Positions 45,449-55,789 of a stretch of 64,000 bases of DNA are shown in pieces. The position numbers were made by a program, and so were the translations under genes. How positions within the stretch are numbered: position 1 is the first letter of the stretch; every line of letters begins with the position of its first letter. The stretch is from NCBI GenBank assembly GCA_905221605.1, contig CAJNDS010002712.1:700001-764000 (forward strand), written 5' to 3'. The notes under the pieces were generated by a model. The model saw only the letters and a list, made by a program, of their open reading frames with translations, did not search any database and was not told where the DNA came from. The stretch is from Symbiodinium natans (Eukaryota; Sar; Dinophyceae; Suessiales; Symbiodiniaceae).

Positions 45449-46081
45449 GCCTCGAGGCCTATGAGCTGCAGCGACAGCAGCAGGTCCAGGAGGCGGAGGC
45501 GCCCTCGGTGCCAGTTTGTATAGTGATACCTTTGATTGGGTTCTTATTTAACAATATGTGCACTTTAAAAAGTAGCACATAGTTTGTGACGGGACATAGC
45601 GGAATGATGTACATGGTCATAAGTGTTCTTCGGGGTGGTTGAAAGATGCACCTGGCCCAGATCCCCCTTTGGGAGCGGCAGAACCCATCCGAAGAGTTCA
45701 GTTGCTCTGGTGACGCAAGAATCGACTTGTGCCAGGGGGTGTGTGCATTGCGCAGTGTGTCTGGCTAACGTCAGCTAGGCAGGTGACTCAAATATGGCAA
45801 GCTGATGCGAGCCACAAGCCTGTGCCCCGCGGCGCAAGCTTGGGTGGGGGTTTACCTTAAGAACCCAAAACTTACAATGTAGGTTGCCTAAGAATCTGAC
45901 AAGGGTTTTTTACAAGAAGAGCCTGCAAAAAAGTAGGTTTTGGGTTCCTCAGGTAGGATTTAGGGGTGCTTTCTTGGAGGTCTCGGACCAGCCGTTTGAG
46001 GAGGAGCGACCTCCCAAGGCCAAGGCATCCAACGCCTCAGGCCGCCGCATGGGCGCTTTAGTGCTTGGGCGTTTGTTTTGA
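45449..46081 (+). CDS. Unrecognised protein whose last intron is an inverted-repeat element
   Basis: Exon 45449-45507 (EAYELQRQQQVQEAEAPS) ends TCG|GTGCCA. Exon 45661-45709 (IPLWERQNPSEEFSCS) joins in phase 0 and ends TCTG|GTGACG. An exon ending at 45849 reads RATSLCPAAQAWVG (ATG 45805 is possible as a start); its left border does not fit the previous phase, so an exon may be missing or this may be a separate two-exon gene. The last exon, 45953-46081, reads VSDQPFEEERPPKAKASNAS and ends LGRLF-TGA. Exons at 45849 and 45953 join in phase 0 with the element 45850-45952 removed. Confidence 0.6.
45850..45952 (+). mobile_element. Inverted-repeat element acting as an intron (family 1)
   Basis: A 103-nt intron, GT...AG. 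Left end gtttaccttaagaaccc (45850-) and right end gggttcctcag (-45952) belong to inverted repeats of about 23 bases (taccttaagaacccaaaac versus the reverse of gttttgggttcctcaggta). A relative lies at 55907-56020. Confidence 0.7.
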
Positions 46082-46956
46082 GGGTGGTGGGGCTGGGGCT
46101 CTTTGGGACGTTTCTTGTGAATCGTGCAGGACTGCAGGGGTTTCGGCGATTTTGGAAGTTAGGATGTGGGCTCGCAAGTCAAGCAAATCCTCGGATCAAC
46201 AAAGTCGCGTGCATCAACCTGAGTGAAAGTGGATTTCAAATCAGCCGCGCACGCAGACCCCTCATGTCAACCCGATGCACTAAGAGTGATGCTTAACCCC
46301 GGTTCAAATCTCAGCTCTCTTCTCTCCCCACCTGCATACGCGTGTTGCCCGGCAGTGCTCTTCAAGTCAGCTAAGTCCTGCTAGGTGGGAAAAAACACGA
46401 GCCACAACACAGTCAGCACTGCGACTGCGCAAAGCCTCTCACCCTCCAGCCCTTGCCTTTTTGCCCTGGCAGATTTGAAGCGAAAGGCCTGGGAGTTGCA
46501 CAGAGGTTTGGAGTCCATGGGAGGACTTGGAGGGTTGCTTCTGTGGCCAGGATCGTCTTACCAAATGTCGCATGAATGGGTATCCTCTCTCTCTCTCTCT
46601 AAAAAAATATTTTTGTATGTATATATTTGTATGCTCGAGATATATATATATATATCCCCGAAGTCGCTTCTGCATTTGCCTCTTGTTACGTAGAGTGCTC
46701 GAGCTGCCGGGACAGGGGGCTGTGCGTGTCATTTTTGGCACGTGCTGGAACCGTTGTTACACCTTCCACCAAGAATGGCGTCTATTGAGTATTCCATTTT
46801 GGCACACACACACACACACATCTCCTGAAAATATTCCATGCTGCTCCTGTATACGGGCACCCAACAGACATGCAGGAATAAGGGGTGGAGGTCTATTTTT
46901 TTTTAGGATTTTTTGTTTTTTTGGTTTGTTTTTTTGTTTTTTGTCCTTGCTACTGG

Positions 46957-46959
<3 letters not shown>
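46082..46959. other. No firm gene
   Basis: A CT tract (about 46588-46601), AT tract (46639-46656) and CA tract (46803-46820) interrupt the region. The sequence ggttcaaatctc at 46303 resembles a tRNA T-arm, but no cloverleaf can be built. Confidence 0.4.

Positions 46960-47018
<59 letters not shown>
46960..47018. repeat. CTA/TAC triplet repeat
   Basis: About 20 tandem ctactacta units that run directly into the CCCTAAA array. Confidence 0.95.
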
Positions 47019-47019
<1 letters not shown>

Positions 47020-47231
47020 CCTAAACCCTAAACCCTAAACCCCAAAACCCTAAACCCCTAACTCCTAAACCCTAAACCCTAAACCATGAACCCTGAACCC
47101 TAAACCCTGAACCCTAAACCCTAAACCTAAATACACCCTAAACCCTCAACCCTCAACCCTGAACCCTCAACCCTAAACCCTAAACCCTAAACCCTCCTAA
47201 ACCCTAAACCCTAAACCCTAAACCCTAAACC
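47019..47231. repeat. Interstitial telomere array (CCCTAAA)n, degenerate
   Basis: About 210 bases of CCCTAAA units, with variants (ccctgaa, ccctcaa, cccctaa), in the orientation opposite to the 41.7 kb array. Confidence 0.95.
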
Positions 47232-47736
47232 AAAAAAAAAGATAGAAAAACAAAAAACAAAAAACCCTAATTTAATTCTCCGGCCATAAGGGGTTCAGTC
47301 ATGCGGTCGAGCTCAGCTTCCCGAAGCCTCGCAGGATCTCGACTCAGGGACCATGCGCCCTGCACAGCAGAGCCCTAGGTAAACCTTGTAAACCCTAAAC
47401 GTTATGCCTAGCGCATGAGAAGGCACCCAACTCGGAGCCCTCCAGACTCGTGCCTTGTAGGCCACCCAAGCCCTTTTCAAGACCCCTAGAATGGGGTCGT
47501 AAATTCCATGCGCAAAAGTCTGCCCAGAAACGGCTTCACTGCTTCACTGAGTCCGTGCCTCTGGAAGGCCCTAAACTCTCCCGACCCACGCGTGCGCGGC
47601 GGGCAGAAGCAGTCGAAAGCGAGTCTGGCCTCAATTCCGGTTTGGGGATTTCGTGCGCAATTGCTTATTTAGCAGCCGTCGACCTTGGAAATTCGGAGCA
47701 TCCGAAAAAAATGCAGCGTCACACCCCCTTCAACAG

Positions 47737-48601
47737 AGCAAAGCCTGTCAGCCCTTCTTCGGGATGCAAAAGCCAAGGAAGCGCGTTGCAGTGGCCTACG
47801 GTCCGTGCAGGTCTGGCGGGTCCAGCCAGGTGATCGGGGTTTCTGAGGCAGTGCTTCGCTCAGGGTTCCAGGCTGTGATGGCTGTGACTCTACGAGTTGG
47901 TGGATCCCCACTTGAGAACCGTTATGAATCACTCACATTTCCGAGTGGCTCCTGACAGGAGCGGATTCTGCAACCTCTACGTGGCCGTGCGATGCGAGGT
48001 GACCTGCAGCAGTTGGCTTGTGAACCTCCTCAGCTGGTTATTGTGGTGAGACACTCACCCTCAGGTCTGGAGAGTCCCCAACATAGATGGCGACATGCTA
48101 CCGGTTGCTGGGCTTGAGTCAGGCTGTCGCTGTCAACTTTGCACGCCTGTCAGAAACATAACTGAACGGATTGAAGACACCATGTCACGCAGATTCTCCC
48201 AGCATACATCTGATCCCTGAGACATAACATGCTGTTGGGCATGGCAGTTTTGGGGGTGTAATGAGGGAGCCTGCCCCAGGACAGCCCACTTCTGCGGGCA
48301 TTGCAAGACCGTGTGGCAGGGGAGGTGGTCCGCCAGCTTGGGCCCCTTGGCTTGCGGAGTCATGTGGGTACTCTTTTTTGCCACGTTTCGTTTCGTTGGG
48401 AGAAGTTATCGTCCATGCTGCAGGATGTGGATGAGTGACCCAGTATGAGTCAGTATAAGTGGCTGTTTTCACAGGCTAACCTCTTCAGCTCAACCTCTTG
48501 CATCTCGGAAGGCTGCCGGGCAATTGGAGCCTATTGGACGTGTCTCTGACCGAGCGGTGCCCCGAAAGCAGAGGAGTGGAGCCTCGAGGGATGTGATCTG
48601 A
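47737..48601 (+). CDS. Unrecognised protein, four exons, ~148 residues visible
   Basis: Exons 47737-47829 (after cttcaacag), 47959-48045, 48280-48419 (GC donor CT|GCAGG) and 48475-48601 (TGA) join in phase. Readable parts: GMQKPRKRVAVAYGPCRSGG, QPLRGRAMRGDLQQLACEPP, then a helical piece (LLRALQDRVAGEVVRQLGPL) and a basic end (QLEPIGRVSDRAVPRKQRSG). Another frame, 48065-48220, is open and protein-like (VPNIDGDMLPVAGLESGCRC), but only a 19-nt intron could attach it. No domain is recognised. Confidence 0.6.
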
Positions 48602-48702
48602 GCATTTGCGCTTGTGGGTTTATTGTTTGGGGTTTGGCCGTACCCTTCCAAGCCTGCTGCAAAAAGGAGTGTTTGCTTGATTTCCTTCTTGTGTGTGTGT
48701 GT

Positions 48703-48799
48703 CGGCTTCATGCAGTCAAGATGATTGAACGTCGAGATCTGGAGTTTCCTAACCATGCCCGGCCGATTCTTCCAGCCCGGATGCAAGAAGGGGTTTAGG
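48703..48799 (+). CDS. Short candidate terminal exon
   Basis: After tcatgcag the frame reads KMIERRDLEFPNHARPILPA and ends MQEGV at the TAG of a telomere-like word (gggtttaggg). The stop is created by that word. Confidence 0.35.
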
Positions 48800-49679
48800 G
48801 TTTATGGTACACCAGGAACCCTGATTTGCTTGAAGCGGCAGATGAATCCTGAAGCTGACGACATTTGGTCAAACCCAACATATCCTTGAACCTAGGATCC
48901 AGTAGGCCTGAGGATGAGACCTCGATGCTAAGGCCGCCCATGTTCCTGAGCCGAGTGCAAAACTGCAAAAAACACGCGAAAGAAGCAACCAACAAAGAAA
49001 ATGTGAAAGTTCTTTCGAAGCAAATGTAGGCATCCCAGACCTGTTCCGCACAACGTATCGGCTGACCGGGCATATCAGATCTGAGGCCTCGGCACTCTCC
49101 ACCACTGGAGGTGGTTCATGTGCCCGGGAGCTTCCAGTGTCTTTTTGTCGGGGTGGGGGGGGGGGGGGGTGTTTGAACTTGCTGTTGGTTGGTGTAGGGT
49201 GTTGAGGACTTCGCTTTTTGGAGGGGGGGTGTGGGTGGGGGGGGGGGGCCTGGACAAGTCGCATGGTCGCACGGTTTCACAGTCGGGATATGGGGATGGC
49301 TTGCTTAGATGGGCGGAATTTTGGAGCCTTCGAGTGTGACTTTCAAAGGGTGGCCCTGTAGGAGCTGCTTTGAACACCCCTCCCAAACCCCGAACACATC
49401 GCAACGCTGCAAGCCCTGACCTGCACCTGCTCTCCGACCGTTAGGTGTCAGGACTGTCAGTCAGCCATTCACCTAAAGCTTCTTAGTCTTAGTAGCTGAG
49501 TGAGTACACTTTGCACTTTTTGGGATACTATCCCCTGTAAAGCTGCTGAAGTGTACACTTTTTTTGGGGCTTATGAACTCAGCAACTAAGTAATTGAAAC
49601 AAAGAGCGTAGCAAAGGACGGGAAGGAGTCTTGCCGTCTGGCATCCCCGGAGGCAATACCTACCTAACCAGCCCGCAAG

Positions 49680-49797
49680 AGTCATACGGGGGTTTCCGAA
49701 ATGAGGGTACCTTATTGGGCTCCTTTGTAAAGGAATTCGACTATTTGAGGGTTTAGTTTAGGGTCCCCTATTTTCATAAACCCCCATATTTGACCTA
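49680..49797 (+). mobile_element. Inverted-repeat element, family 3, beside an exon
   Basis: Left end gtcatacgggggttt and right end aaacccccatatttgac are inverted repeats, with related inner words on both arms (gagggtacc; ggggaccct). Five bases after it comes the acceptor ctaggcag of the exon at 49803. Confidence 0.5.
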
Positions 49798-49802
49798 GGC
49801 AG

Positions 49803-49903
49803 AGCCTGCCTTCCGCTTCGATGGCTTTCCTTGGAACTACGACCCATTGCATCTTGGCATTGGCAGTCCAGAGCCAAGTGCGGAGACGATGGCGGGCCCA
49901 TGA
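49803..49903 (+). CDS. Exon of an unrecognised gene
   Basis: After acceptor ctaggcag the frame reads FRFDGFPWNYDPLHLGIGSP and ends at TGA 49901-49903. Upstream of the family-3 element a frame reads LPSGIPGGNTYLTSPQ and could be the previous exon, though the phase is not settled. Confidence 0.5.
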
Positions 49904-50217
49904 GAAATTATCGTAAGCAGCAGATATAGAAAGAGCGGAGCTAACAGTGGCTAGAGTTAGAATAGAAGTTTAATCATAGAACTACGGGTATTAATCGCAG
50001 AATTATGATAGTGGCACGTCGGAACCAGAAGCATAGTAGACAGAATGATCGCAACAGAGCAATAGCCCGTCTGGGTGGCAGCACAAAATCCGAGACCTTG
50101 CCATGCATGATCGAGATGTGATCGTGAAAGCCTTCCAAGCCCGAAGCCCCTGAACAAGCAATGACTCGGTTTTCCTTTTGGTTTGCTGGGCTACCAACAT
50201 GACACCTAAACCCCCCC

Positions 50218-51664
50218 ATGCTCAATGACCCGGATGTGGAGCAGCGCAACTTCCCTCCGCTGCAGTCATATCTTGCGGTCGAAGCTGACAAAAGGGCATC
50301 ACCCTCACCTCCGGATTTGTCCCGGCAATAAAGCTGTAACAAGGAGTATGGTGCGCGAGCTTCAGTGGCAAGATTTCCAGATTGCCGCCTATGTTTGGCA
50401 AAATAAGTCTGGTGCCCAGGCACGGCAATATGACCGGAAGATGGAATGCTACCTGCCTCAAATTATGCAAAAGGGGGCCGGGCGTTGCAGGTCACTAGTG
50501 AGGAGATTTTTTGGCGGGGAAGCAGGGGGCACCACATAACGTACCTCTGACACCTCACGGCCGTGGCCACGGATGGGTGAGTGTCTTCAGGCCCGAATAC
50601 CGTGCAAAGCCTTGTTTTTGTTGGGGGGGCGTTAACCACTGACTGCGCCATTACAGCCTCCTGACAACAACCTCGAGTCGTCAACAAAGGAGCTCGGCGC
50701 GGACTTCGACCCGCACTTTCGCCTGGAAGAGAGGGGCTTCGAGCAGTCCCTTTGGATGCAGCTGTGGGGGATGAGGGCGCACGGGGCCCAAAACTCTTGC
50801 CTGTGACTGATGCTGACTCCGTGCGTGCCTTGTAGTTCCCGAGAGGGTGCGATTGAGGCTGCGCCCCCTCCGCTTTACATTTGCTGAGTTGAATCCAGTC
50901 TTTTTGTTCGCAACTCCTCACTTGAGGGCAGCTTGATTCCAGCCGGGGGAAACAAAGGCCGGAAACAGTTTGGTTTGGGTTTGACCCACCGCGTCTTCTT
51001 CTACCCTTAGATGCACGGGCCCAAGGCTTGCTTAATTTGAGCGTGTTCACAAGCAACATCAGCTCCAGAACACTCGGAGTGGCCAAGGCTTCTGATTGGC
51101 TGCTTCGTGCCTGGGCAGGACATGGCAGATGTACGTCATTGTATTTTGTAGCGCGGCAGCCCCCGCTGCAGCTCACTTGGTTCGTACAGACCCGTCTCAA
51201 CTCTGTGTACACCTTCGATCCTTGGGCAAAGCTACAGGTCCTGCTTGCGCTCCTCTTCGCCGTCCTCGGCTTCTTGGTTTCATACCCGGTCGAATGCTTT
51301 CGGGGGTGCATGCAAGGTTTCTGATGCCAAGAGCAGATCCTGGAAGTTTCCAGTTTGGGACGTTCCAGCTTGTCACACGTTCTTATGATTCTTATCATTG
51401 CAAACCTTCAGACCGTTGTTGTCATGCAAGTGCTGGTCGTGCTTGCCAAGGGCAACAGCGCTTGGCGATGACTACTTCTCATTCGCTGTCTGTGGCAGAT
51501 CGAACTGCCGATGCTTGACATGCAGTGCGTGCCGGCAGTTGATAGCTTTCAGATCACTTATAGATCACTTGTTTGTAAGTTGTACGTGGCTACGCGTTGC
51601 CGTAAGTGTGACCCCATGAACAGGATTCCCCATAACCAGAAGAACCTCCTACTGCAAGAGTAAT
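50218..51664 (+). CDS. Cluster of exons, probably one multi-exon gene
   Basis: Several clear frames, all +. They are 50218-50331 (ATG, DVEQRNFPPLQSYLAVEADK), about 50350-50539 (MVRELQWQDFQIAAYVWQNK), 50657-50806 (LGADFDPHFRLEERGFEQSL; acceptor ccattacag, TGA) and from 50837 (VRLRLRPLRFTFAELNP; acceptor ccttgtag). Then from 51010 (LLNLSVFTSNISSRTLGVAK), a hydrophobic segment at 51230-51300 (LLALLFAVLGFLVSY), and ~51500-51664 (IELPMLDMQCVPAVDSFQIT ... TAA). The membrane-like stretch suggests a membrane protein. Junctions are not all phase-tested, and two frames overlap at 51096-51330. Family unknown. Confidence 0.5.
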
Positions 51665-51713
51665 CACCCCTGTCATGCGACATTCACATTAAATAATTAA
51701 ATAGTGTGTCGAT

Positions 51714-52023
51714 TTAGCAGTCGGAAGGGGCCATGCGGTCGGCTTGACCTTTTGGGTAGTAATCCTCATACAATCCTGAAGGGAAGTGAATCTCGTCGTG
51801 CTCCAAGGATTGGCATGCAGTTGGCGCCTTGGGAAATCGAACCTTCAGGCAAGCTTCTGACGGTTTCTGGCTTCGGCAAGGCTTGCGTCGGCCTTATCCA
51901 GGGAGGTGGTGTTGTTATAAAATCAACACCACCTCTAGGTGGACACGGTTGCCTGGGCTGCGCAGAAACAGTCGAAACATACAAGCGTGGTAAGAATACT
52001 CTGGAGCAGCTGGTCTTGGACTG
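51714..52023 (+). CDS. Terminal coding segment containing a perfect hairpin
   Basis: The frame reads LAPWEIEPSGKLLTVSGFGK, ACVGLIQGGGVVIKS and CAETVETYKRGKNTLEQLVL, ending at TGA 52021-52023. Composition is clearly protein-like. A 12-bp inverted repeat (51903-51914 / 51924-51935) encodes the Gly-Gly-Gly-Val and Thr-Pro-Pro-Leu residues. Could be the end of the preceding gene. Confidence 0.5.
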
Positions 52024-52111
52024 ACGATCAAAGTGTTTAGGGTTTAGGGCCGTTTCGGGCTTAGGGTTCAAAAGGGTTCTCTTCAATCTGTTCAAGTCAA
52101 ATCGGCTGCAG

Positions 52112-52231
52112 GCGTGCGTGGCCGCTGAAGCGAGAGACGAAGAAGATGCTGGGCATGCGCACCGCATGATCTGTGCTTGCCCCCGATGCAAGAGCAATAT
52201 GGCAGGAACCAGGGTTTGGGGGTATACGTAA
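52112..52231 (+). CDS. Exon with Cys pairs, unrecognised
   Basis: After acceptor cggctgcag the frame reads VAAEARDEEDAGHAHRMICA and CPRCKSNMAGTRVWGY to a TAA near 52231. The CACPRC spacing could bind metal, but no full zinc motif is visible. Confidence 0.5.
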   Translation, partial: ACVAAEARDEEDAGHAHRMICACPRCKSNMAGTRVWGYT

Positions 52232-53334
52232 AGCTGACACTGTACAGAGAAAAGGGTCGCAAGTCCATTATTTCTACCCTCTAGATGCTTGGACCCCTGG
52301 AAGCTCTACATATTTTTTGCCGGCACCCTGTATTCCCTTGATGGGTTCCAGAACCTTGTCACCAGTCCTCAACTGAATGGCTCCGAAGACCCAGTCGGTT
52401 GCGGATGCTTTGTTCAACTCTTGTACTTGAAGGGGTGCGGTGTGAGACATCTTGCGGGCGGCAAGCAGCAAGCTTTCTGATGCGCACGATTCCCAACCTG
52501 GGCCTGCAGCAGCACATGCCGAAGTCAAACCCTAAAGGCCCTATTCAGAGCCCTACTGGCTGGTCCTCATTACGGGATGCGGGGATGCGGCTGGGGATCC
52601 TGTGACACATTCCACACTCTACTGTTTCAAGATTCAACGGCGAGGCTTGAAGGGTCTTCCCTTCAATGGCCTATTTACGTATGCTCCCTGAATATTCATT
52701 CGTACTAGGCTCAGGCTTACACGACCTTAGGATTGGTACCTGGAACACACAAAAGTCACCGCACCTGCTGGGTCGGACAAGGAAGGGTAGTGGTCATATG
52801 GCAAAGGTCCGAAGGCTGGTGCAAGAGTTGTGCCAGGGCTGAATCACAGGCTTTGCACCCGAAATGTTAGAAGCATGGCAGCTAGGGCTTGGGTAAAGGG
52901 ATTGGGGTTTGGGGTTTAGGGTTAGGGGGGGGGGACTGACGACCCGCGAACCACGATCATATAGGCGCACGTTTTGTACCAACGATACCAAATGGACCGA
53001 CCCGGTCTGACAGCGTACCTGATGGAGGTGCCTTTATGGCCACGCAAGTGATTCGAAGCAACCGGTTATTTCAACTGTTTATAGTAGTTATCGTTCCTCT
53101 TAAGGCCGCTTGGCTGCAACGATATGTATCCCTGTTGCTTGCAAGTATGCCGGCATGTGTGCTTACCTAAATAGGTGCAACATTTCCTGTACCAGGGCGC
53201 GGCTAAAAATCTAGCAAGATGTATGGTTCAGCAAATCAAAATCCTTTGCGTAGGAAAATGTTGCGGTATTGTTCTAGTCGATGTTTGCCGTGAATGACAC
53301 ATTCACGCGCATTTGAAGGTCTTTTTCAACTATA
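52232..53334. other. Mostly empty; one ambiguous ORF
   Basis: Around 52289-52528 both strands are open (+ LYIFFAGTLYSLDGFQ; - AIQLRTGDKVLEPIKGIQ). I cannot choose. Telomere-like words lie at 52905-52925. Confidence 0.35.
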
Positions 53335-53455
53335 GGTACCGAACACGGTCCCGGAAGATCAATGGAAGGTGTCCCAAGGAGACCGTCACGCGCAGAAATC
53401 AGCGACGGACGGACACCGAGCGCGATGTTCAGGAATGTTCGGTTCGTTTAGTAGG
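53335..53455 (+). CDS. Candidate exon
   Basis: After acceptor caactatag the frame reads VPNTVPEDQWKVSQGDRHAQ and KSATDGHRARCSGMF, with a donor at TTCG|GTTCG. Another frame is open in parallel (53313-53570). The one given has the better splice sites. Confidence 0.35.
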
Positions 53456-54082
53456 AACCGGTCGCGGTTCGGTTCCTGACTTTCCTGGTATTGAGCGCTT
53501 AATTGATTCGGTGTACACTCAGAACATCTTAGATTCTGATTGCCTGCGGGTGGAGCCTTGCCTTGTTTGACAGCAAATGTCCCATGAAGAGAGTGCAAGC
53601 TTAGATTAGGCCCGAAACCGGGCTCGAGCTGTAGCTTGCTCTACGTCGACGGAGCAGTGCAAAAAAGGCCTACATGGAGCACATCTATATCCGACTCTCC
53701 GAGGTCCAAAGTAGGGTTTAGAGTCTACTTAGGGGTACTTGGAAATGATATTTGATTATGGGTTCTGTAATTCTAAAGAAACTGCATTTTTTTTTGCCGC
53801 TAGGGTTCCAAGTTCAGTATAGTCTAGGGTGGCTGGCCTCCAGTGGCAAAAGGGTTGAGGGTCGCCAAAAGCCCCTGGGTTCTTCTATACATCTTGGATG
53901 GGAGGTGGACATCTGCGACTTGGCAAGCAGGTACTGGTAAGACACAAGTAGATTAGAAGCACTGGGAAGCAAGACAGCGCTTTTGACCTTGTGATTTGGG
54001 TTCGAGGCCCGAACTGCAGCAAGTGAGTTTAGAATCTTGCACCTCCCTATAATATACACATCCTGGCCTTCCTACACCTCAG

Positions 54083-54159
54083 TGGCCGACCAGGCTTCCA
54101 ACAAGCTGTGCGACCCCCAAACGCGCAGTCGCATCGGCCGGAGGTTGCTTGACTTGCAG
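54083..54159 (+). CDS. Exon, unrecognised
   Basis: Between acceptor ctacacctcag and donor CAG|GTTGAG the frame reads ADQASNKLCDPQTRSRIGRR and LLDLQ. Good signals on both sides. Possibly linked to the exons at 54980-55604. Confidence 0.5.
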
Positions 54160-54433
54160 GTTGAGAGGCGGACTTAGTAGGATTGCTTGGGCTTGGCCAT
54201 GCCTCACACAGTCATGACGTTTTTAGGCTTACGGTTTCGGGTGCAGGGTTTAATGGTTGGCTTGGTGCCTTTCTAGGGCTCCAGGCTTCGGGATCCAGTG
54301 GCCAAGCCCGAGCCCATCAGTTTCTTCCGTCCGAAACCCTAAATCATCTAATTCCGCGCACATGTAAGTTTCTACCATTTCCTACGCCCTCGACCCCTAA
54401 GCTGTCCTAGAGATAACACAAGCCCATGCAGGG

Positions 54434-54500
54434 GCCCACATTGCGGCAGTGCCCTGCTTGCGGGGCTTCGCCCCTCCCAGAAGCGCTGTTCTGCGTCGCC
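54434..54500 (+). CDS. Candidate exon with zinc-ribbon-like start
   Basis: After acceptor cccatgcag the frame reads GPTLRQCPACGASPLPEALF followed by Cys and a possible donor TGC|GTCGCC. CPACGA...LP...FC is the first half of many zinc ribbons; the second Cys pair would have to come from another exon, which I did not find. Confidence 0.35.
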
Positions 54501-54705
54501 CTTGGGTTATTTGATTTTGTGCCAGATTGCTGTATGGCCTCTGTATGCAAGATGAGTTCGCGTATCGATTTCTGTGATACCATGCATCTTGCAGATGATG
54601 TCTGGATCTGATCCGGCTTCTGAGGATTAGTTTGAAGGGTTTCCTCTTAGGCTAAGCCCAGTGCCTTGTGCAGCGCAGAGGCTCGCAGCAGCAGCTTTGG
54701 GTCTT

Positions 54706-54880
54706 TCAAGCACCCTGATACCGGGGCTTCTTGGGCATGGGCCCCTCACTGTTCCGAAGGCCCTGCATGATTGAGGGACTCTTTGTCTGCGCCGAGGCCA
54801 CCGCTGCGGCCAGCGCCGCGACCCCGAAAATGAAGGTATCGGCGAGGCTGGGGCGTTGAACCGGGCTGGGGGTGGCTGAG
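54706..54880 (-). CDS. Possible minus-strand terminal exon
   Basis: The minus frame reads LADTFIFGVAALAAAVASAQ then a basic end (EGPMPKKPRYQGA) and a stop. It is one of very few minus-strand frames with convincing composition, including a hydrophobic span. No clear partner exon. Confidence 0.3.
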
Positions 54881-54979
54881 GGCGGGGGAGGTAGCATGTG
54901 CAGGTTTTTGAGCAGGGGTCCAGCAGGCGTCGTGCTGCATTGTTTCAGTGTGACAGTGCGACGAGGCGGTCTTGAGCAG

Positions 54980-55604
54980 CTCTGCATATTTTGTGGCCGA
55001 TTCTTACCTTGACGCCGTGGTGCGATGGTTTGAGGCACGCCCTCCTTCCCCGAAGACCTCCGTCGCGTTTGCAGAGGTCTCGCACCTGGCGGACTCGTGT
55101 AGCAGCGGCAGAATCAGCACCCTACAGCTTGTAATCCAGTTGAACCGGAGAGTTTTATCGTGAAGAGTATTGGAGGGACTGGTTGCTCAGCCGCCTGCCG
55201 ACAGAGCACCGGCAGAGCACAAGGGCAGGTCCCTGAAACTTTGAAGAAACTCTGCTCATCAGCACCATTAAGCCAAGTTACCTCTATGACTTTATGTCTA
55301 TGAACATGTTCTAGAACATGTGCATGCGCTTGTATGTTGAACCCCTCGCCATGGGAACCAAGCCGTTGCCCCAAATCGGTCGACCCCAACAATTGGCGTG
55401 GGCATATCGAAAGTAGCTCTTGATGGCAGGACCATGCCTCCACGTAAACTCCTTGTTCAACCCAAGTCAGCAGCTCCTTCCCAAGTGGTCGCCCCTGAGT
55501 TTGAAGAAAGGCTGCTTTCAACTTTCCGAAGCTCGAAGTCCGGGGCGCGTGAGTGCATGAGTCCGTCCCTCACGGCATTTGGCTCTCTCAGTAGTGCCGC
55601 CTGA
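54980..55604 (+). CDS. Unrecognised gene, two or three exons
   Basis: Exon 54980-55162 (after cttgagcag) reads VADSYLDAVVRWFEARPPSP and VAFAEVSHLADSCSSG. A short exon from 55229 (after gggcag) reads VPETLKKLCSSAPLSQ. The last exon, 55363-55604, follows ggaaccaag and reads TIGVGISKVALDGRTMPPRK, later APEFEERLLSTFRSSKSG, ending SSAA-TGA. Phases are compatible only if a GC donor ends the middle exon, so the chain is tentative, but each piece is clearly coding-like. No family is recognised. Confidence 0.5.
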
Positions 55605-55789
55605 AAGCAGGGCGGGTCATGGCAGGATGCCACTTGGCTGTTAGGGCTCATGGGTTTATGCGGTTTCGGGTTTAGGGCCTAGCGGTTCCGAGTTCGAAAA
55701 GGCGGTTTAGGGTTTAGGAGCCTCAGCAGTCCTTGGTGAAAAAGGGTTTCAAATCTAACCTTCGTTTAGGACTCACACAATGAACGGTG

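Noticed and set aside
46295-46320. tRNA-like T-arm (ggttcaaatctc)
   Set aside because: No matching acceptor stem, D-arm or anticodon arm could be drawn.
48065-48220. 51-codon + frame (VPNIDGDMLPVAGL)
   Set aside because: Protein-like, but joining it to the neighbouring exon would need a 19-nt intron; mentioned only in that gene's entry.
50463-51398. 311-codon minus ORF
   Set aside because: Antisense to several + exons with good acceptors (50657, 50837, 51010); basic, Ser-rich composition fits a shadow frame.
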